NCBI RefSeq assembly: GCF_000350225.1
Contig: NW_005179126.1
Span: 1-64,000, forward strand
DNA length: 64,000 nt
Direction: 5' to 3'
Source of the DNA: Chondrus crispus
Taxonomy: Eukaryota > Rhodophyta > Florideophyceae > Gigartinales > Gigartinaceae
Positions 19,763 through 31,333 of the stretch are shown here, one piece after another. Within the stretch, counting starts at the first letter, position 1; the number at the start of each line of letters is the position of its first letter. Both the position numbers and the translations under genes were made by a program. The notes beneath the pieces are model-generated. The model did not search any database. It was not told where the DNA came from and saw only the letters and a list, made by a program, of their open reading frames with translations.

Positions 19763-22054
19763 TGGGACACATATTTTACTCGCGAAGCAGCGAGATTATG
19801 ACGTTCACAAGCAAACGTATACGGATAGGTTGGAAGCGCACTTTCGATCTTCAGAGGAGTTGAATTCCATAAATTTGGGGTATTTATTATCAAATAGGCG
19901 TCTGGGGATATCTTTCATGGAGATAAGGGGAATGGTACATGATGTACTCGGTGAAACGGACTGGGCTATTTCGACGATGGTCATGTGCAATACCGTAGCA
20001 GGAAGCCCGTTTAATTGTCCATCCCGCGTGTGATGAGCATGGCATGGGGGCATTAAATGGGCAGCTGAGGACGTGCCGTGTCATGCCATCCAACTCGTGA
20101 TGGTGGACTGATACATATGTAGTGTGCATAGCAAAGTATTAAAGACAACTACGTGAGGCGAAGTTGTACTGTAAATAAAAGAAGCAAAGTGAGAAATCGT
20201 GGCATTTGAAGTTCCGATGGCAGGCGTCGGACCGTTTCGAGGCACACAGGCCCGAGCAACTACGCCAAGCTGCGGTGGAGGCGTTCCATGTTGTTCTGGT
20301 GGACGTTGCGGTGGATGCGTGTACATGTGAGAGAAGGGTTTGCAACTAGCCTATTGGCTAGTTGCAAATAGCAGTGAGAGGAGATCTCAGCAGCATTCCC
20401 TGATTGCCACGAGCCGCTTTTGCACAAGGGCTGTGAGTGACCCATGATTGCCTCGGCCGAATTTGTATTGTAAAGAAAGGAAGAAAAACATAAATGTTTT
20501 GTAGTAAACTCTGTGTCGAAACATGTATGACGTGTTTCTCATTTGGTATTGTGGAACACCTTGTCCATGGGCATCATGCGCCGTGCACTGTACGCCTACA
20601 GTCTCTAATTCGTTTACATGTGTTCGAATGTGCGCTGTGTATCGTGCTGACTGGGTGGCAACACCATGCCCCCTCAAATTCATCCGATTTCTAAATCTAC
20701 AAACCCGAATGAATTGGTGTAATGGGCTTCTGACAGTATCCTTCAGACATTGAAGGTACGCTGTGCTCCCGCCGTTTTTTTTTTTTTTACACCCTCACAA
20801 CTGTGACACTGTAGGTAACGAGAACACATCACGCTTCATCGAAGGACCCCCCCCGCCCATCCCTTTGCTTCCGCTTGACCGACGACATGTCTCCATCACA
20901 TCAGATCATGGCGAATGATATAATCATACTGTAGGATGCAGCGACAAGAAATTATCGCCGGTGACTATTGACTAGCAAACTGGCACCCCTCCTGTCTGCA
21001 GCAATAACGTTTATACTAATCACGTCGCAAGCCTTCCCCGGAGGAATGCATATACGCAACCTTTTCGCAGGCCTTTTCGAATCACCGTCCCATCCTGTTG
21101 TCAGACACACCTCTTTAAACTTTTCTCATGCGTCCTCCGTACGAAACAAACTGCGGCACATAAAGGGGGGTGCTGGAGACGTCGGACAAAAACCTCAATA
21201 TTAAAAGGAAAAAGTACTTGTAATTGTCAAGCAATCACCATTTTTTATGTTTTGCGACGGGGACACTCTCAGCCTGTCGTCCACTGGGACTTGGCGAAAA
21301 CAACCACGGACACAGAAGAGGAGTGAGATTGAAGCGCGCGGACACTTTTGCACCTCAACCGAGCACTAAGATCGGACATCCAAGCAAATAAATAAAAAAT
21401 AGAAAAGTCCGCCTACTTTGTATTTTTGGGTTGTTGCACACTTATACGTAGAAAGCCGTAAGCAATCGATTGAGATATTTTTTCTTTAATTTCAACCACG
21501 TCGTTCTGATATACGGCGCACTATCTGGCGCCGTTACGCGCGGCGGTGCTCCTTGGCCCGTGTCGGAGATATTTTTCAAAATATTTTGCATGTCCGATTT
21601 TTTTGTCACTGTCCGACAACATGATATTGAAAAATGATATTTTCCCATTCAATCTCTTTCCCTGAATAATCCCCAGCCTCCCAAAACCATCGCACACTTG
21701 ATGATGGTATTGTGAAAATACTTCAAGAAAAATTGCAAGTTCGCTAACCCTATGCCCCGGTTCGTGATGATTTGGGGCGTCAACAAATTTGTTGATTTTT
21801 AGGTGGAAGTTCTATAAAAGTGATGTTCGTGATAGATGTTGTGCTTTTCGACGGCAAAAAACGTCAAAATTGTTTTGTCAATGGTGTTTGAACTGGAGCG
21901 CTTTTCGTGAATGAAATATTGTGAATGCACGAAAAATTCACGAACGGTAACGTGGAAATCGCACTTTTCGTGAGGCCAACTGCATTCTCGATTTTTGACG
22001 CCTGTGATTCCACTAACCGGTCATATACGTCGCTGAAAAGTCAAAATCACAAAA
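19763..22054. other. Gene-free stretch before the transposon nest
   Basis: No gene is recognised in about 2.3 kb. A 13-bp perfect hairpin lies at 20339-20368 (arms TTTGCAACTAGCC, loop TATT). From about 21.3 kb the DNA becomes AT-rich and includes several copies of the word CTTTTCGTGA (about 21900 and 21965) that recur at 27070 and 27905, so this may be the terminal region of the element that follows. Confidence 0.5.
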
Positions 22055-22175
22055 GTGCCTTATTTCACAAAACATTCTCCACTCTCCCTTAACGTCATCT
22101 GTGTCCAACTCGATCTTCTGCACCCATTTCGTTCCAGTCCATCGTATCGGGCGAATCTGAAAACCCGAACCTGGC

Positions 22176-25100
22176 ATGTCCGACAACTTATGTTCATCCG
22201 GAAGAACCCATTCGTCACAGATCGTTTGTGCAGATGATAGTCTTGACCCCTTGCCATATGAAGCTTTACTAGATGAAAACTCCGGAGAATATGCCAGTGC
22301 TCCTCATGCAGTCGAAAATCCCCAAACACGCCATCCAGAGTTCGGGGCCGCTGGAAAAGGTCGGCAACCGTCTATCAGTATTGCGCCAACACAAAACGAA
22401 TCTCCTGAATCGGCTCACATACCTCTCGAGAGATCTCCACGGAGCGGATCGCTAGAATTCGGACAGTATGAAAATTCATTAGCGCCCGTTCAACTGTCAT
22501 CGACAGATGCATTGGTTCAAGGTAATCATACTTTGGGTGTGGAACAGCTATCTCAAATACATCAACATGTGTCTGTTTCAGGAAATAACAATATGCAGGA
22601 CAAATTTCAAGACTCTATCGATGCGAGTGATATACCTTTCTCCCAGTAAAATGTTGCAAATAACTGTTCAAGCCCTTCTACAGATGACTCTGATGACGCA
22701 TTAGGGATTGAGACAGTCGTCAGTGAGGCTGAGATCAGGTCTATTATACCGGCTACCCATTTGGCCATCTAACTGGCCTATACTGAATCTGGAGCTGCAC
22801 TGTGCGAAGACTTAGATAGTAGGATTTATTATGATTATGACGATGAACGCTGTGCGTTTGGACACTTTGACGACCTTGAACAATCCCAAAACTGAGAATT
22901 AGGTGCCCCGGTATCTATGGAAGAGCTGGAGGCACGTGCAAGAACACAGCAAAACAGGGGGCTAGATAACTGGAATTATGATAGTCCTTTTGAGGACATC
23001 AATGTTCGCGTGGATGATGTCAACCAATGCCTCGAAAAAAGGTTCCTGGACGAGGCGAATGTGGCCTTGGAAAACGTTATCGCAGACATAGGACGTCGAG
23101 CTGCGGGGCCGCTACAGCATGACCGTCTAGAGGATTTCATAACCCCTTTGTCGTGCCTTCAGACTTTTGTATCTGACTGCTTGTAAGAAAAGCTTCCTTA
23201 CGTCGCCAACAGGGTCCTGCACGAGCGAAAGCAGAAATGCACTACAAAGAGCGAGCTTCTGGGACTTGTCGTACTTCATATACTCTGTGCATCATATAAT
23301 GAATGTCCAACTGTCGTTTGTAACCCGACCGAACGCGAACATTTTTCCAGATGGGCATTTCATCTGAGCGGTATTACGAAGTATGGAGCGCTCTGAGCGC
23401 GTCAAAAGGGTTGCGAGCCGCGCATGACTACTCAGCAACAGGCTGGTGCAGAACTGCAAACCGAGTCACCAGTATCATCACTGAATTGGAGTCCAAGACT
23501 GCAGCCATTAATCGAAAATTACTATTTATCCAGGGCTCTACAGCATTTTCTCTAGACGATGACCATCTCCGTATGTCTTCACGTTCTGTGGTGGAGTTAA
23601 CGTATTTAAAACAGCATAATAACCCTAAAAAGGGTCTTGGTCCGGTGAGAAACGCGCTGTGCTCTGCTTTAAATCCCTTCTTTTAGGCCTGCCATTTTAC
23701 CCGCACGGGAGAAAAGCTACTCCACATTTAGGAACGATTAGTTCCACTGGTACAAGGGGCATGTACCTCTGGGGCCTTGCGTCCTATGCCTGAAGCGATA
23801 TTTGCAGCTGATCGTGGGTACAATTCGAAGGAGACTATTGCCTTTTTATTTGACACACTGGGTGCCAGTTTGCTTGGTACCCGCAAGAGGGATTTCTGGT
23901 ATCCCTACGTATTCGGAGACGGACCAATATCACGAAAACACAAGGGAATGAATGTGTCCGAACGTGGGTGTCGCGCAGTTTATACTGCCAGTTTAAAGGG
24001 AGGGAGAGGGCGCGGCTCGCAAGTCCGTCGTGCCCAGGCCTCTGTATATCGAGAGAGCTGCTCGGGCCGAATAGCCGCTTTGATACATAACAATGCGACC
24101 CTTTTTCCGTCGAGGTGCTTTGCAATAGTGCTACAGGAGACGTTCCGAAGCGAAGGGTCCCTGGAGAAGCTGGAGGAGTCCTTGGTAACCTACGATGAGA
24201 GCCATACGCGGGCCTTAGTGGTCCGATCCGACATCGCAAATATTGGCAAAAGAAAGGTCGATCAGCTACTGAAGCGCTGTCGCGTAATGACTTACTACTA
24301 GTCTCAAGACCCTGTATGGTTTCTTCTCCGAGCTTTTAGATTTACGTCCCGTACTGCCCAAGGCTTCTTGGCAGCTGTAGCACGGGACTACGAGCAGAAT
24401 CTTAATAGCATGTCGCGCAGACTCCGTGGCAAACAAGTTAATGCAAGGAGTGAAGAGTTGCCACAGGAAATCATGCTGGTGCGGGAGCACAATCGCCCTA
24501 AATGGGACAGCGTGCTCAGAGCACTGGGAATGACGATGGGGGTTCTCCCTCGCCATTCCTCGAGGCAAAGTACTGCAGAGCGCATTCAAGCAATGTCTAC
24601 AAGTCGAATTGCCTCTCATACAAAAACAGAGGTACAGTCCATGTTAGATGTGTTTGGGAGGGGATTTGAGCAACGTACACCTAAGGCGGAGGTTGTGGCA
24701 GCAGTCAACCACCTGAAGCTCGACATTTGCGCAGGAACAGTAACAATTGAAGGACATTCTGATGAAATACTCATAACTGAGGAACACAGAACTGAGGAGG
24801 CCGCAGAGCGTATTTCTCATGCATTGAGGGAGGGGTCTCTGAACGCATGGGTCATGAAACCTCTCGTCGCAACAGCAGGAATGAAAGAGTCAAGAAATGA
24901 GGTTGAGATAATGAAAGCCCTACTCAAGTTTTTCAAGGAACACCCTGGAGCTTACAGGTGTCTGCCACGCTCTTCGGCCTTCTTCTGGGATAGCGCTTTC
25001 GAGTTTAAAGTCAGACATGTCCGCTCCGCAGGACTCATAGAGAGCGAGAGATGTAATATGTTGTCTGATAGTCCGGATGTTCTTATTGCATATACAGATG

Positions 25101-27047
25101 AGAATGATTTCACATCAATATGTGCTGTCGAAATTAAAACCATAACATCTGTCCGGACTATCGAAGAGGCCTCTTTGCCTCGTGACAAGTACAGTCCCGT
25201 GATGTTGTTGGAAAACGTTTGCTTGCATGTGCGCAGTTCAGAAATATTCCGCGAACTTGTCCCCTCCACAGGATACCGTTCTCAGATTCTGCACCACTGT
25301 GCCACTCTAACCATAAAGAATGTGGTATTTGTGGTCGGAACGGGAGGCTCGATGGTTGAGGGAAGTATTTTTTATGCATGTATTATATCATTTACACAAC
25401 TCTTACGCCATGACTACACGTATACAATGGACTTCATTCGCGTATGTCCGTTCAACTGGGTTGGAGTAGACTGCAATCATGTACCTAAAGAGTACGATGA
25501 ATTGTTGAAGGCTTCTCATGCTTCTGACTTATACAGTTTTGTATCGTACTACAGCCTTACCAAAGCAATCAGATCAGAAGTTATGAAGAGGGGGAAACCA
25601 AGACCGCCCTGCCGAATGATAAGACTAACACCAGCAGTGTTCTGGAATAATATGAAAGGGGGCGTGGATGTCATATCCTGATATTTGAAGACCCTCGTCT
25701 GACCAATATCAGCAAGAATCCTATCGTGTCAATAATTGCACGTCTTCTATCGATGCAGGTCAACAATGCTGCAGTTATCTACCGTCTTTTTTAGCTCGGC
25801 AGAAAAAGATCCTGCCTAAGAGTGGGAAAGAAAATTGCCCGATGTATAAGGGATACTCTATTTTGCGACACAGAGTTACTAAATGCCACACGTTTGGATC
25901 GTTCGCAAGACGCCTTGCTAAAGAATGGGTTGAATGGCAAGAAAAATCGGCACTTGCAGAGATTGGAGACGTGAGTAATACTGAAGCGCTACAGCAACTG
26001 CGCTCTTTGGTTTCCAGGTAACGCTGCAGAAAGGTACAGCTACGAGACTCATAAAGCCCGCAAAGCCCGCAGACTAAATAAGAATATTATGCACAAAAAA
26101 GTACACGAAACTCCTACATACTGTGTGCTTTGCAGCTATACAGTGAGCGAAACGTTTGGCGGAAAGTATAGGACAAAATGAAAAGGGTCTAGGCAGATTC
26201 AATGGTGCCAAATGTGTCTTCAGGTCATTTGTAAGGCATGTTGGAACGAATGGCACACGAGGCCAGCTTTAAAGAGAAAAAGGGCGACAAATGAGGAAAA
26301 GAGAGAGTTTCAGCAAAAGTTGCGAACTAAAAGACGAAGGCGTGCGGTGCAAAAAAATGTAGACGAAGTAGAAATGCAGCCAGATCGCAGTGGAGATTGT
26401 AGTACAATTGCGTACCACGACCATCCCGGGGAGATGTGAACCGGACGGAAGAGCGGGTACTACTGTAGCGACCGGGCTTGCACGCGCCCGTAGCGGAGTA
26501 CAGTAGTACCCGGCGGGTCACACGTGCTACAACCGCTGGCGTGGCCACGGGCACACGTGTGTAATCCGTACGGTTATAAGTAGTAATTAGTAGTTAATGG
26601 CACGAATTTATTAATTGTGTACAGTAGCTGGTATACAGTAAGTAACAGCTACTGTAGCGGGACAGGTGTCCTGGCGTCCCACTTAGGGGTTAAGACCGGG
26701 GGCACCTGCCCTGTCCCAGTAAAGAGGAGGCAGACTCGCCTCCCTTCCCTTTACGGCTAAGTGCTAACACCGTTCCGGTTTTCCTTTAGCTCGGGCTTCC
26801 AACCCGTGACCGGCCGTCCGGGTATAACACCACCGACCGGCTGCGCGTCACCGGCCACGTGAGCCTTCCCTCTTTTCGAGTCCATCCGTACGGTTTTTAT
26901 CCGCGCGTGGGTAACCCAGCGTCGCGTGCTCCCTCACCTCTAACCCCCCTCGTTCCGAGTGGTCGGGACGAAGGTAGTTATACCACAGAGATGAGGACAG
27001 TGAGTAGCAGGATAATGCGTAAATGGCATCAAAACAGCAGAAAATGA
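22176..27047 (+). pseudogene. Decayed PiggyBac-like transposase with inserted nuclease-like domain
   Basis: Open segments at 22176-22649, 22917-23186, 23351-23686, 23777-24301 and 24368-25681, with pieces to 27047, read as one broken gene. 22176 and 22917 share a frame; 23351, 23777 and 24368 share another. They are split by in-frame stops (for example 23684, 23729 and 24299) and one frameshift near 23.2-23.3 kb. The catalytic-like Asp sites resemble PiggyBac order: LDDDHLRMSS (about 23560), AADRGYNS (about 23806) and FWNNMKGGVD (about 25641-25670). Between the second and third lies a segment with NEVE, SPDVLIAY, CAVEIKT and YRSQILHHCATL, the pattern of a YqaJ/lambda-exonuclease PD-(D/E)XK fold. 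At about 26105-26260 a broken cysteine-rich tail (CVLC, CQMC, CKACW, WH) resembles the PiggyBac C-terminal domain. A solo LTR (26435-26987) interrupts the last exon-like segment. The family assignment is inference from motifs. Confidence 0.65.
26435..26987. mobile_element. Solo LTR (553 bp) with 4-bp TSD
   Basis: It begins TGTGAACC and ends ATACCACA, with GAGA on both sides (26431-26434 and 26988-26991). Removing it joins the reading frame that ends HDHPGEM to 18 further codons before the stop at 27045, which supports a real insertion. Inside, 26454-26467 and 26499-26512 form a 14-bp perfect inverted repeat (CGGGTACTACTGTA). No internal coding region remains. Orientation is uncertain. Confidence 0.65.
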
Positions 27048-27178
27048 GATATGTTAAGATCAAATTCTGTACTTTTCGTGAGTTTTGTGATGAGGATCGT
27101 TCATTTGTGAGTCGAGTACCAGCCTTAGGTGACTTTTGCCATCAAGTTGCACATACGGATGTTGATGGACGAAGCCAT

Positions 27179-27770
27179 TGTGGTACAATACATATGGTGG
27201 CGGTAAGGTGTTAAAGGTGTACAGGTGGCATACTCGGATCTGGTTCTGGATCCAACCGTGTCGCTGATCCAATCCGAGAGTAGTGGCTGTAAGCCCACCC
27301 CTTACAGTAGCCAAACTGTAATTATAGTACAGTGTCACCGGCGGTACTTTACCCAACCCGCCGGTGCCACCTCCCCCTTCGTAAAGCAAGCAATCACCCC
27401 CGGTTCTCTGGATCTTGGAGCTACTAGGACGAGTCTCTGGTGCGTCCCCACACCCAGGGGTCCCCCTTTTAGGTTGCTTCCTTCCTTCAGGTCGTACGTA
27501 CGCGTGTCATATTGCACGATTCCTTTCCTCTTCCCCTTTCTGACAGGTTGGCTATCCCTACAGCTGTCCCTATTTCCCCGGTTCGCTATCTTTACGGCTA
27601 TCTTCTTTGCCTTTTCCTCTTCTCTGCCCTCTACCACAGCTTTCCCGGTCTATGCTCTTGCAGTGTTTCTACTGCTCTGTCCCTGCACGGGACTGGTCTT
27701 CCCGGAGAGACTCGGGCTACAGAACCCGAGTCTGTACCTCGATCCGCACCGGAGGATCGACGGTACCACA
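27179..27770. mobile_element. Solo LTR (592 bp) with 5-bp TSD
   Basis: It begins TGTGGTAC and ends GTACCACA, an 8-bp terminal inverted repeat of TG...CA type. It is flanked on both sides by GCCAT (27174-27178 and 27771-27775). A long open frame inside shows no domain and is taken as chance. It contains a 9-bp inverted repeat, CACCGGCGG/CCGCCGGTG, near 27333-27363. Confidence 0.75.
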
Positions 27771-28543
27771 GCCATCAGCTCAAAGGCTCATGTGAAAATT
27801 ATCGTCAATATCGCAAGTTTGTTCATTGTGCCTGCGCATGTAGACGTTTTTAATATGGGCAATACTTCACAAAGCCAACTTGACGTTATTGATGCTGAAC
27901 TACACTTTTCGTGAGTTTCGGACCCCAGTCCAAAGATCTGTCCAAATTAGTATTCCTTTTGTCTGCTGTGTCGCGGGATGTTAAGCTCTGGCTACGAGAC
28001 GCATATCATCATGTTTAAAAGCCCGATTGGGGCTCGAAAAAATCGTCAACAAAATCGAGCATTGGGCTAAAATTAAAGAAAAACACTACATACGGACGAA
28101 CGGTACAGTACCTCTCTCTTAGTATTCCGACGAACGGAACATGGCGGTTGAAGGTGCTGATTGTTTCCTTTTTTTAGCTGCCCTTCCTTCCTGCTACTGG
28201 GATTTGATAGGTACCCTTTTACACTAACCCGACAACTCTTTAGGACTCTATATAACGCCTCGTGAGGAAAAAATCGCCTTGCTCAAAAGCCACGATAACG
28301 TCTTCACTAAAAAGTCTATACAAACAAAGGAAAACCCGTCATGGTGGTACTTCTATAAATCCCCAATTTTCACTCAATTTCATGAAAAGTAATGGCATTT
28401 AGCTGGAAAATGTACGTTTAATGTACACTGGTGTATGTACAGTGCGCGAAACTGTAATAAATACACCCATCGACAAGGATCATTCTGACACTTCGTGACC
28501 AGTCCGTCCACAAACAGCCACGAATGCGGGTCTGACACGCGCC

Positions 28544-29153
28544 TGTAGCATATCCCCCTCCCGGAATTACATTTAGATTAGATTTATAACTGTAGAGCCC
28601 GAGCTCTGCAGTACCTCAGGGCGCGCGCACACGTGTACCCCACGTGTATGGGGGCGTGCGCACACACGTGTGCGACACGTGTACTGCCAGCCCCGACGGC
28701 TGACAGCACTACAGTGCAGGCCGACCTGCACTACTGTAATGTTATGATAGGTGACTCTGTATATTAAATATGAGCCGACCGCCGGCGGTGGAGGACGACA
28801 AGCACGGACTTGTCAAGGATCCTCCACCTTTGTCCGCCCGCTTACTCTCAGGTACTTCCGTCCGTTTTACCTAGGAGTAGCACCGCGCGCGGGTTGAGGA
28901 CGCGCGCAGCACGCCCACGAGCCAGCACCGCTTCCGCCCGTCGGCACTGGATCGTCACCCAGTACCGCTCCGGGGCGTCGAGGCGTAGAACCGCTCGCGC
29001 GTTCCCGCGTCCTTCCCGATCCCGCTCTGCCACCGCTACCTCGAGCCCGTGCTCGGTACCGTGGGTGGGCCGTGCTTCTATCTTCCCGCCGATCGGGGTC
29101 TTTCCGAACTGCCAGTACTCACCCCCCTCGTCGTTGGAGGTGATTATACTACA
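28544..29153 (+). mobile_element. Solo LTR (610 bp), TSD GCGCC; same family as 58321-58925
   Basis: The ends are TGTAGCATA and TATACTACA. The 5-bp target duplication GCGCC lies at 28539-28543 and 29154-29158. The body is GC-rich, with CACGTGT words, and matches the reverse complement of 58321-58925, for example around CTCCGGGGCGTCGAGGCGT (about 28970). No open frame of note was seen. Confidence 0.85.
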
Positions 29154-29245
29154 GCGCCAATAATAACGCATATAAATCAAGAATATAGATACAGCGCACC
29201 ACTGTCGAGATATCTTTAAAACCCCGAGCGCAACTGTTATAAATA

Positions 29246-30429
29246 CGCGAAATATGATATGACACAAAACATAAAGGAGCATTTAATACTTTGTTGCACC
29301 ACCCCGCGCATCCATGACAGAATGCATACGACGGGGTAGGCTCTTGTACAGCTTTAAAAGAAGGTCCGACCTCACTGTAGACCAAGCCTCTTCAATGGCA
29401 TCCTTCAACTCTCTAACATTCTGATAATGTCTGCCTCTTGCGTACACCATTCTAGCCATGACTCCCCAGACATTTTCGATAATATTCATGTCTGGGGACT
29501 TACGAGGCCACGGTAGAGTCCTTATAGAATGGCCAGAGAGCCAAGTTCTTGTAAAATTTGAAGAATGAATCGGGGCATTGTCCTGCTGAAACACCCAACC
29601 CTGCCCTTCCCCAAAATACCTCTGAGCTAAATGGCGGTAAACCGTGGCGCAAAACATCAAAATACTTAGTAGAATCCTGTCTTCCATCCATAAAAACAAT
29701 AAGAGAAACACCATATAAACTAATGGCACCCCACACCATAACCGAAAATCCCCCATTCTGTCGCTTAGAAAAATTCGCTCTTTTGTCCGGAGATCATGCC
29801 AGTACGAGGCCAAACCATCAGGACCATCACCATTGAACTTTTTCTCATTGCTAAAGACCACAGTATTCCAAAACTCTTCACCTTGCTTATGAATCTACGG
29901 CACCACTTGACCCTATTCTCTTTATGCTGAGGGGTCATCTTTGGTGCCGTGATCATTTTTCTATACTTGAGATAGGGCAGAGCGCTCAGTATTTGTTGGA
30001 CGCGTCTGTGCTCAATCGGCAGTTTGAGCTCAGCCTGAATACCTCTTGCGCTTTCCTCTCCTTTTAAAGCCATCCTGATTATAGCCCTCTTCTGCGTCTC
30101 TGAGACCTTCTGATTTCCTTTCCAGTGTTTAGGATGTGTACGTTTAAACCCCAGCCTAACTACAATCTGTACGGCTCCTACGGAGCGATTGACAGCTTCC
30201 GCAATGCTCCTGAATGAAATGCATTCCTTGTGGAGAGCCAAGATCTGGTCACGCTCAAGATCAGTTATTGCGGGGCCCCGAGGCGTTTCTTCTTTGTTCT
30301 GGATAGTTGAGTTGTATTGATATTGTAAAGGAGCAGTTGCAGTTTACGTTGGGATGTTTTGAGGCTTATATAGCGCTTTACGGTCCTGTTTTGGCGCCCT
30401 AAAGGTACTGTGCTTTATGGTATTTCGCG
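29246..30429 (-). mobile_element. Tc1/mariner element, 1184 bp
   Basis: The element starts CGCGAAATA and ends TATTTCGCG, with further imperfect match inward. A TA dinucleotide lies on each side (29244-29245 and 30430-30431), as expected for Tc1/mariner insertion. It contains one broken transposase gene on the minus strand. The size is typical of the superfamily. Confidence 0.85.
29283..30330 (-). pseudogene. Tc1-type DD34E transposase, frameshifted
   Basis: The N-terminal helix-turn-helix half is open from 30241 (coding continues upstream to about 30330 without a clear ATG): ISFRSIAEAVNRSVGAVQ. The catalytic half follows in other frames: VFSNEKKFNGDGPDG, VWGAISLYGVSLIVFMDG, FQQDNAPIHSS and SPDMNIIENVWG. 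The spacing between the second Asp and the Glu is 34 residues, the Tc1 signature. The first catalytic position reads Asn where the family has Asp. At least three frame changes are needed (near 29.86, 29.73 and 29.62 kb). The gene is therefore dead. Confidence 0.88.
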
Positions 30430-30842
30430 TATGTATGCCAGTTTCGCGCGACTTTGCGGAGCTAACTCCAAAACCGTGTCCACGTACAACTGGCGGGCTC
30501 TACAAATGTTTATTCCTTGATGTCCTGGTACTGTACGGGGGGCGATGCTTTAAAAGGGCAATCGGAGGTGTTGTTTACGTGGTGGTCGATGGGTGTATTT
30601 ATTGCAGTTTCGCGCACTGTATGTGAAGACATCCGGGGAGTAGGGCGCAGCTTTAAATATTGTCGGCAAGCCGCCTGTCACACGACGGCGGCGAGCTGCT
30701 GCAGGGTATCACATGCGGCCGCAAGCCGCAGTGGCCTCAACTCCCGTGTCCCATGTCTATTTCTCTTCTTGAGAAATTCCCCTTCGTTCCGAGGGCGGTG
30801 ACCACTTCTACAGCGTGCGACCCGAGCGTCCCAGAGCAATGT

Positions 30843-31333
30843 CTAGTGTCTAGACGACAAGCAATTTGACCTCATATGAGGTCAGTCATGGCCTCATATG
30901 AGGCCAGCTTTTTTTTGCAAAAATATATAAATTAAATCGAAACTTTAAAACATTCAGTTTGGACACCATTTCTTTAACGTATACGCGCTCGGCAATAACA
31001 TCTTGCAAAACATTGGGATGGCGGTTGTCAATGCACAGAGAGACAAAGAATCTAATGAACTATCCATGATGAGTTGACTTTTTAAACAGGCGTTTTGGTT
31101 TCGAAGATATCAACACAAAACGTTTTGAGGTTGGTCAAAAAAGGCTCCTTTTTGGGCATTTTAAAAATGGCTGGAGAAGACGTGCAGATCTCACCAAACT
31201 CCACCCTTCCACAACGCAGAAGTCAACTGCCGTGTCGAGAGTATCTTTTTTCCACCTTGTTGAGCTAGCACAAGTCGAGAAAAATAAGTTGAAAAGTGAC
31301 CTCATATGAGGTCATTTGTCACCTAGACACTAG
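30843..31333. mobile_element. MITE with repeated 18-bp palindromes (491 bp)
   Basis: The ends are CTAGTGTCTAG and CTAGACACTAG, with the match continuing through GACAA. Just inside each end sits the perfect 18-bp palindrome TGACCTCATATGAGGTCA (30867-30884 and 31297-31314). A variant, TGGCCTCATATGAGGCCA, lies at 30889-30906. Because the end words are themselves palindromic, the target duplication could be CTAG or TA. The element interrupts gag-like coding of the DIRS-type retrotransposon. No coding is present inside. Confidence 0.7.

Noticed and set aside
24302..24367. A gap between two separate transposon genes
   Set aside because: The reading frame is the same on both sides of a single TAG at 24299-24301, so it is one interrupted gene.
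26435..26512. The 14-bp inverted repeat as terminal repeats of a small element
   Set aside because: It lies inside the LTR-like element whose GAGA duplication and frame restoration define the real borders.
27225..27914. 229-codon open frame
   Set aside because: It lies mostly inside the solo LTR 27179-27770 and shows no domain; GC-rich LTRs often contain chance open frames.
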